DNA from: Loxodes magnus
Taxonomy: Eukaryota; Ciliophora; Karyorelictea; Loxodida; Loxodidae
Direction: 5' to 3'
Length of the DNA: 64,000 bases
NCBI GenBank assembly: GCA_946699065.1
Contig: CAMPDV010000267.1
Location: 333,600 to 397,599 of the forward strand
Both the position numbers and the translations under genes were made by a program. A model generated the notes under the pieces. That model had not been told where the DNA came from and searched no databases. It worked only from the letters and a program-made list of their open reading frames with translations. Positions 58,086 through 64,000 of this stretch are shown piece by piece (positions within the stretch are counted from its first letter, which is position 1; each line of letters opens with the position of its first letter).

Positions 58086-61000
58086 GTGTAATTTTTGAGG
58101 GAAAAAAGCGTAGTTTTATAAGTGTTTTGAAGTGAGAATAATTAATTTTAATATCAAGGTGAGTCAGCAAAGTATGAAAAAAAGTAGTGTAATTTTTGAG
58201 GGAAAAAAGCGTAGTTTTATAAGTGTTTTGAAGTGAGAATAATTAATTTTAATATCAGGGTGAGTCAGCAAAGTATGAAAAAAAGTAGTGTAATTTTTGA
58301 GGGAAAAAAGCGTAGTTTTATAAGTGTTTTGAAGTGAGAATAATTAATTTTAATATCAAAGTGAGTCAGCAAAGTATGAAAAAAAGTAGTGTAATTTTTG
58401 AGGGAAAAAAGCGTAGTTTTATAAGTGTTTTGAAGTGAGAATAATTAATTTTAATATCAAAGGATTCAGCAAAGTATGAAAAAAAGTAGTGTAATTTTTG
58501 AGGGAAAAAAGCGTAGTTTTATAAGTGTTTTGAAGTGAGAATAATTAATTTTAATATCAAAGGATTCAGCAAAGTATGAAAAAAAGTAGTGTAATTTTTG
58601 AGGGAAAAAAGCGTAGTTTTATAAGTGTTTTGAAGTGAGAATAATTAATTTTAATATCAAAGTGAGTCAGCAAAGTATGAAAAAAAGTAGTGTAATTTTT
58701 GAGGGAAAAAAGCGTAGTTTTATAAGTGTTTTGAAGTGAGAATAATTAATTTTAATATCAAAGGATTCAGCAAAGTATGAAAAAAAGTAGTGTAATTTTT
58801 GAGGGAAAAAAGCGTAGTTTTATAAGTGTTTTGAAGTGAGAATAATTAATTTTAATATCAGAGTGAGTCAGCAAAGTATGAAAAAAAGTAGTGTAATTTT
58901 TGAGGGAAAAAAGCGTAGTTTTATAAGTGTTTTGAAGTGAGAATAATTAATTTTAATATCAAAGGATTCAGCAAAGTATGAAAAAAAGTAGTGTAATTTT
59001 TGAGGGAAAAAAGCGTAGTTTTATAAGTGTTTTGAAGTGAGAATAATTAATTTTAATATCAAAGTGAGTCAGCAAAGTATGAAAAAAAGTAGTGTAATTT
59101 TTGAGGGAAAAAAGCGTAGTTTTATAAGTGTTTTGAAGTGAGAATAATTAATTTTAATATCAAAGGATTCAGCAAAGTATGAAAAAAAGTAGTGTAATTT
59201 TTGAGGGAAAAAAGCGTAGTTTTATAAGTGTTTTGAAGTGAGAATAATTAATTTTAATATATCAGAGTGAGTCAGCAAAGTATGAAAAAAAGTAGTGTAA
59301 TTTTTGAGGGAAAAAAGCGTAGTTTTATAAGTGTTTTGAAGTGAGAATAATTAATTTTAATATCAAAGGATTCAGCAAAGTATGAAAAAAAGTAGTGTAA
59401 TTTTTGAGGGAAAAAAGCGTAGTTTTATAAGTGTTTTGAAGTGAGAATAATTAATTTTAATATCAAAGGATTCAGCAAAGTATGAAAAAAAGTAGTGTAA
59501 TTTTTGAGGGAAAAAAGCGTAGTTTTATAAGTGTTTTGAAGTGAGAATAATTAATTTTAATATCAGAGTGAGTCAGCAAAGTATGAAAAAAAGTAGTGTA
59601 ATTTTTGAGGGAAAAAAGCGTAGTTTTATAAGTGTTTTGAAGTGAGAATAATTAATTTTAATATCAAAGGATTCAGCAAAGTATGAAAAAAAGTAGTGTA
59701 ATTTTTGAGGGAAAAAAGCGTAGTTTTATAAGTGTTTTGAAGTGAGAATAATTAATTTTAATATCAAAGGATTCAGCAAAGTATGAAAAAAAGTAGTGTA
59801 ATTTTTGAGGGAAAAAAGCGTAGTTTTATAAGTGTTTTGAAGTGAGAATAATTAATTTTAATATCAGGATGAGTCAGCAAAGTATGAAAAAAAGTAGTGT
59901 AATTTTTGAGGGAAAAAAGCGTAGTTTTATAAGTGTTTTGAAGTGAGAATAATTAATTTTAATATCAAAGGATGAGTCAGCAAAGTATGAAAAAAAGTAG
60001 TGTAATTTTTGAGGGAAAAAAGCGTAGTTTTATAAGTGTTTTGAAGTGAGAATAATTAATTTTAATATCAAAGGATTCAGCAAAGTATGAAAAAAAGTAG
60101 TGTAATTTTTGAGGGAAAAAAGCGTAGTTTTATAAGTGTTTTGAAGTGAGAATAATTAATTTTAATATCAGAGTGAGTCAGCAAAGTATGAAAAAAAGTA
60201 GTGTAATTTTTGAGGGAAAAAAGCGTAGTTTTATAAGTGTTTTGAAGTGAGAATAATTAATTTTAATATCAAAGGATTCAGCAAAGTATGAAAAAAAGTA
60301 GTGTAATTTTTGAGGGAAAAAAGCGTAGTTTTATAAGTGTTTTGAAGTGAGAATAATTAATTTTAATATCAGAGTGAGTCAGCAAAGTATGAAAAAAAGT
60401 AGTGTAATTTTTGAGGGAAAAAAGCGTAGTTTTATAAGTGTTTTGAAGTGAGAATAATTAATTTTAATATCAAAGTGAGTCAGCAAAGTATGAAAAAAAG
60501 TAGTGTAATTTTTGAGGGAAAAAAGCGTAGTTTTATAAGTGTTTTGAAGTGAGAATAATTAATTTTAATATGAAGTGAGAATAATTAATTTTAATAAGTG
60601 AGTCAGCAAAGTATGAAAAAAAGTAGTGTAATTTTTGAGGGAAAAAAGCGTAGTTTTATAAGTGTTTTGAAGTGAGAATAATTAATTAAGAGTGAGTCAG
60701 CAAAGTATAATAATCAAAGTGAGAATAATTAATTTTAATATCAAAGGATTCAGCAAAGTATGAAAAAAAGTAGTGTAATTTTTGAGGGAAAAAAGCGTAG
60801 TTTTATAAGTGTTTTGAAGTGAGAATAATTAATTTTAATATCAGAGTGAGTCAGCAAAGTATGAAAAAAAGTAGTGTAATTTTTGAGGGAAAAAAGCGTA
60901 GTTTTATAAGTGAGTCAGCAAAGTATGAAAAAAAGTAGTGTAATTTTTGAGGGAAAAAAGCGTAGTTTTATAAGTGTTTTGAAGTGAGAAAGTGAGTCAG

Positions 61001-64000
61001 CAAAGTATGAAAAAAAGTAGTGTAATTTTTGAGGGAAAAAAGCGTAGTTTTATAAGTGTTTTGAAGTGAGAATAATTAATTTTAATATCAAAGGATTCAG
61101 CAAAGTATGAAAAAAAGTAGTGTAATTTTTGAGGGAAAAAAGCGTAGTTTTATAAGTGTTTTGAAGTGAGAATAATTAATTTTAATATCAAAGTGAGTCA
61201 GCAAAGTATGAAAAAAAGTAGTGTAATTTTTGAGGGAAAAAAGCGTAGTTTTATAAGTGTTTTGAAGTGAGAATAATTAATTTTAATATCAAAGGATTCA
61301 GCAAAGTATGAAAAAAAGTAGTGTAATTTTTGAGGGAAAAAAGCGTAGTTTTATAAGTGTTTTGAAGTGAGAATAATTAATTTTAATATCAAAGGATTCA
61401 GCAAAGTATGAAAAAAAGTAGTGTAATTTTTGAGGGAAAAAAGCGTAGTTTTATAAGTGTTTTGAAGTGAGAATAATTAATTTTAATATCAGTTTTGAAG
61501 TGAGTCAGCAAAGTATGAAAAAAAGTAGTGTAATTTTTGAGGGAAAAAAGCGTAGTTTTATAAGTGTTTTGAAGTGAGAATAATTAATTTTAATATCAAA
61601 GGATTCAGCAAAGTATGAAAAAAAGTAGTGTAATTTTTGAGGGAAAAAAGCGTAGTTTTATAAGTGTTTTGAAGTGAGAATAATTAATTTTAATATCAAA
61701 GGATTCAGCAAAGTATGAAAAAAAGTAGTGTAATTTTTGAGGGAAAAAAGCGTAGTTTTATAAGTGTTTTGAAGTGAGAATAATTAATTTTAATATCAGA
61801 GTGAGTCAGCAAAGTATGAAAAAAAGTAGTGTAATTTTTGAGGGAAAAAAGCGTAGTTTTATAAGTGTTTTGAAGTGAGAATAATTAATTTTAATATCAA
61901 AGGATTCAGCAAAGTATGAAAAAAAGTAGTGTAATTTTTGAGGGAAAAAAGCGTAGTTTTATAAGTGTTTTGAAGTGAGAATAATTAATTTTAATATCAG
62001 TGTTTTGAAGTGAGTCAGCAAAGTATGAAAAAAAGTAGTGTAATTTTTGAGGGAAAAAAGCGTAGTTTTATAAGTGTTTTGAAGTGAGAATAATTAATTT
62101 TAATATCAAAGGATTCAGCAAAGTATGAAAAAAAGTAGTGTAATTTTTGAGGGAAAAAAGCGTAGTTTTATAAGTGTTTTGAAGTGAGAATAATTAATTT
62201 TAATATCAAAGGATTCAGCAAAGTATGAAAAAAAGTAGTGTAATTTTTGAGGGAAAAAAGCGTAGTTTTATAAGTGTTTTGAAGTGAGAATAATTAATTT
62301 TAATATCAGAGTGAGTCAGCAAAGTATGAAAAAAAGTAGTGTAATTTTTGAGGGAAAAAAGCGTAGTTTTATAAGTGTTTTGAAGTGAGAATAATTAATT
62401 TTAATATCAAAGGATTCAGCAAAGTATGAAAAAAAGTAGTGTAATTTTTGAGGGAAAAAAGCGTAGTTTTATAAGTGTTTTGAAGTGAGAATAATTAATT
62501 TTAATATCAAAGTGAGTCAGCAAAGTATGAAAAAAAGTAGTGTAATTTTTGAGGGAAAAAAGCGTAGTTTTATAAGTGTTTTGAAGTGAGAATAATTAAT
62601 TTTAATATCAAAGTGAGTCAGCAAAGTATGAAAAAAAGTAGTGTAATTTTTGAGGGAAAAAAGCGTAGTTTTATAAGTGTTTTGAAGTGAGAATAATTAA
62701 TTTTAATATCAAAGGATTCAGCAAAGTATGAAAAAAAGTAGTGTAATTTTTGAGGGAAAAAAGCGTAGTTTTATAAGTGTTTTGAAGTGAGAATAATTAA
62801 TTTTAATATCAAAGGATTCAGCAAAGTATGAAAAAAAGTAGTGTAATTTTTGAGGGAAAAAAGCGTAGTTTTATAAGTGTTTTGAAGTGAGAATAATTAA
62901 TTTTAATATCAGAGTGAGTCAGCAAAGTATGAAAAAAAGTAGTGTAATTTTTGAGGGAAAAAAGCGTAGTTTTATAAGTGTTTTGAAGTGAGAATAATTA
63001 ATTTTAATATCAAAGTGAGTCAGCAAAGTATGAAAAAAAGTAGTGTAATTTTTGAGGGAAAAAAGCGTAGTTTTATAAGTGTTTTGAAGTGAGAATAATT
63101 AATTTTAATATCAAAGGATTCAGCAAAGTATGAAAAAAAGTAGTGTAATTTTTGAGGGAAAAAAGCGTAGTTTTATAAGTGTTTTGAAGTGAGAATAATT
63201 AATTTTAATATCAAAGGATTCAGCAAAGTATGAAAAAAAGTAGTGTAATTTTTGAGGGAAAAAAGCGTAGTTTTATAAGTGTTTTGAAGTGAGAATAATT
63301 AATTTTAATATCAAGTGATTCAGCAAAGTATGAAAAAAAGTAGTGTAATTTTTGAGGGAAAAAAGCGTAGTTTTATAAGTGTTTTGAAGTGAGAATAATT
63401 AATTTTAATATCAGAGTGAGTCAGCAAAGTATGAAAAAAAGTAGTGTAATTTTTGAGGGAAAAAAGCGTAGTTTTATAAGTGTTTTGAAGTGAGAATAAT
63501 TAATTTTAATATCAAAGGATTCAGCAAAGTATGAAAAAAAGTAGTGTAATTTTTGAGGGAAAAAAGCGTAGTTTTATAAGTGTTTTGAAGTGAGAATAAT
63601 TAATTTTAATATCAAAGGATTCAGCAAAGTATGAAAAAAAGTAGTGTAATTTTTGAGGGAAAAAAGCGTAGTTTTATAAGTGTTTTGAAGTGAGAATAAT
63701 TAATAATTAATTTATAATATCAGTGTTTTGAAGTGAGAATAATTAATTTTAATATCAGCAAAGTATGAAAAAAAGTAGTGTAATTTTTGAGGGAAAAAAG
63801 CGTAGTTTTATAAGTGTTTTGAAGTGAGAATAATTAATTTTAATATCAGAGTGAGTCAGCAAAGTATGAAAAAAAGTAGTGTAATTTTTGAGGGAAAAAA
63901 GCGTAGTTTTATAAGTGTTTTGAAGTGAGAATAATTAATTTTAATATCAAAGGATTCAGCAAAGTATGAAAAAAAGTAGTGTAATTTTTGAGGGAAAAAA
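58086..64000. repeat. satellite array, unit about 98-101 bp, about 60 copies
   Basis: Starts three bases after the WD40 stop codon and continues past the window end. The core GTGTAATTTTTGAGGG...AATTAATTTTAATATC is virtually invariant. The linker alternates between short (AAAGGATTCAGC, 98 bp) and long (AAAGTGAGTCAGC or GAGTGAGTCAGC, 101 bp) forms in an irregular order. Rearranged units occur near 60570-60730, 60905-61000, 61490, 62000 and 63700-63760. Unit lengths are 2 mod 3, so no long coding frame is maintained. It is a recently homogenised tandem array. Confidence 0.97.

Noticed and set aside
58086..64000. Repetitive protein-coding gene or CRISPR array
   Set aside because: Unit lengths of 98 and 101 bp do not keep a frame, and linkers are two recurring variants rather than unique spacers.
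1..64000. Tetrahymena germline as the source
   Set aside because: TAA/TAG=Gln and AT-richness fit, but TGA at conserved Trp in an otherwise intact WD40 gene and in an RT active site, and a 25-nt intron, fit less well. Not excluded.

Overview
ORGANISM AND GENETIC CODE. The window is very AT-rich and looks empty under the standard code. Reading TAA and TAG as Gln gives long, coherent proteins with recognisable domains, which points to a ciliate. TGA also falls repeatedly on tryptophan positions: the WD Trp of a beta-propeller, the residue before ADD in a reverse transcriptase active site, the Trp of the small-GTPase G3 box, and paralogous codons where another copy has TGG. TGA also appears to be the true stop of several genes. 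UAR=Gln with UGA=Trp/stop is the code described for karyorelictean ciliates (Loxodes type; Condylostoma is similar). A candidate 25-nt intron fits a ciliate with tiny introns. The species is inferred, not proven. Because no codon always stops, an open frame is weak evidence by itself; the calls rest on motifs, paralogue comparison and protein-like composition.

LAYOUT. 1-14.9 kb: a partial unknown gene, then two related large multi-pass membrane-protein reading frames and inverted degenerate copies of them, inside nested inverted repeats. 11.1-13.3 kb: an inverted repeat around a decayed RING/B-box gene. 15.1-17.4 kb: retroelement fragments and a Rab-like GTPase copy. 18-24 kb: a small unknown gene family, Rab-like copies, a LINE-2 tail and a coiled-coil gene. 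24.4-26.5 kb: a TRIM-like gene (RING, B-box, coiled coil, predicted membrane anchor) with a 16 x 19-bp tandem array just upstream. 27.9-36 kb: Rab-like copies, a tRNA-Val-like relic, LINE-2 and LINE-1 tails, and a CCHC-knuckle ORF. 36-53.3 kb: non-LTR retrotransposons, including a nearly complete LINE-2 (about 6.5 kb, minus strand) and a long LINE-1 copy. 53.3-55.4 kb: short retroelement-like coding fragments. 55.7-58.1 kb: the best cellular gene, encoding RING-like finger, Gln-rich coiled coil, pentapeptide repeats and a seven-bladed WD40 propeller. 58.1 kb to the end: a near-identical satellite of about 100 bp x about 60 that runs off the window.

HOW IT FITS TOGETHER. Most of the window is mobile or duplicated DNA: two main non-LTR families (LINE-1 and LINE-2 are names local to this report), a third retroelement-like family, and duplicated cellular-type genes (Rab-like GTPases, TRIM-like proteins, membrane proteins), often as inverted pairs. 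Many copies carry indels. The WD40 gene, LINE-2 and the 28-kb GTPase are the most intact.
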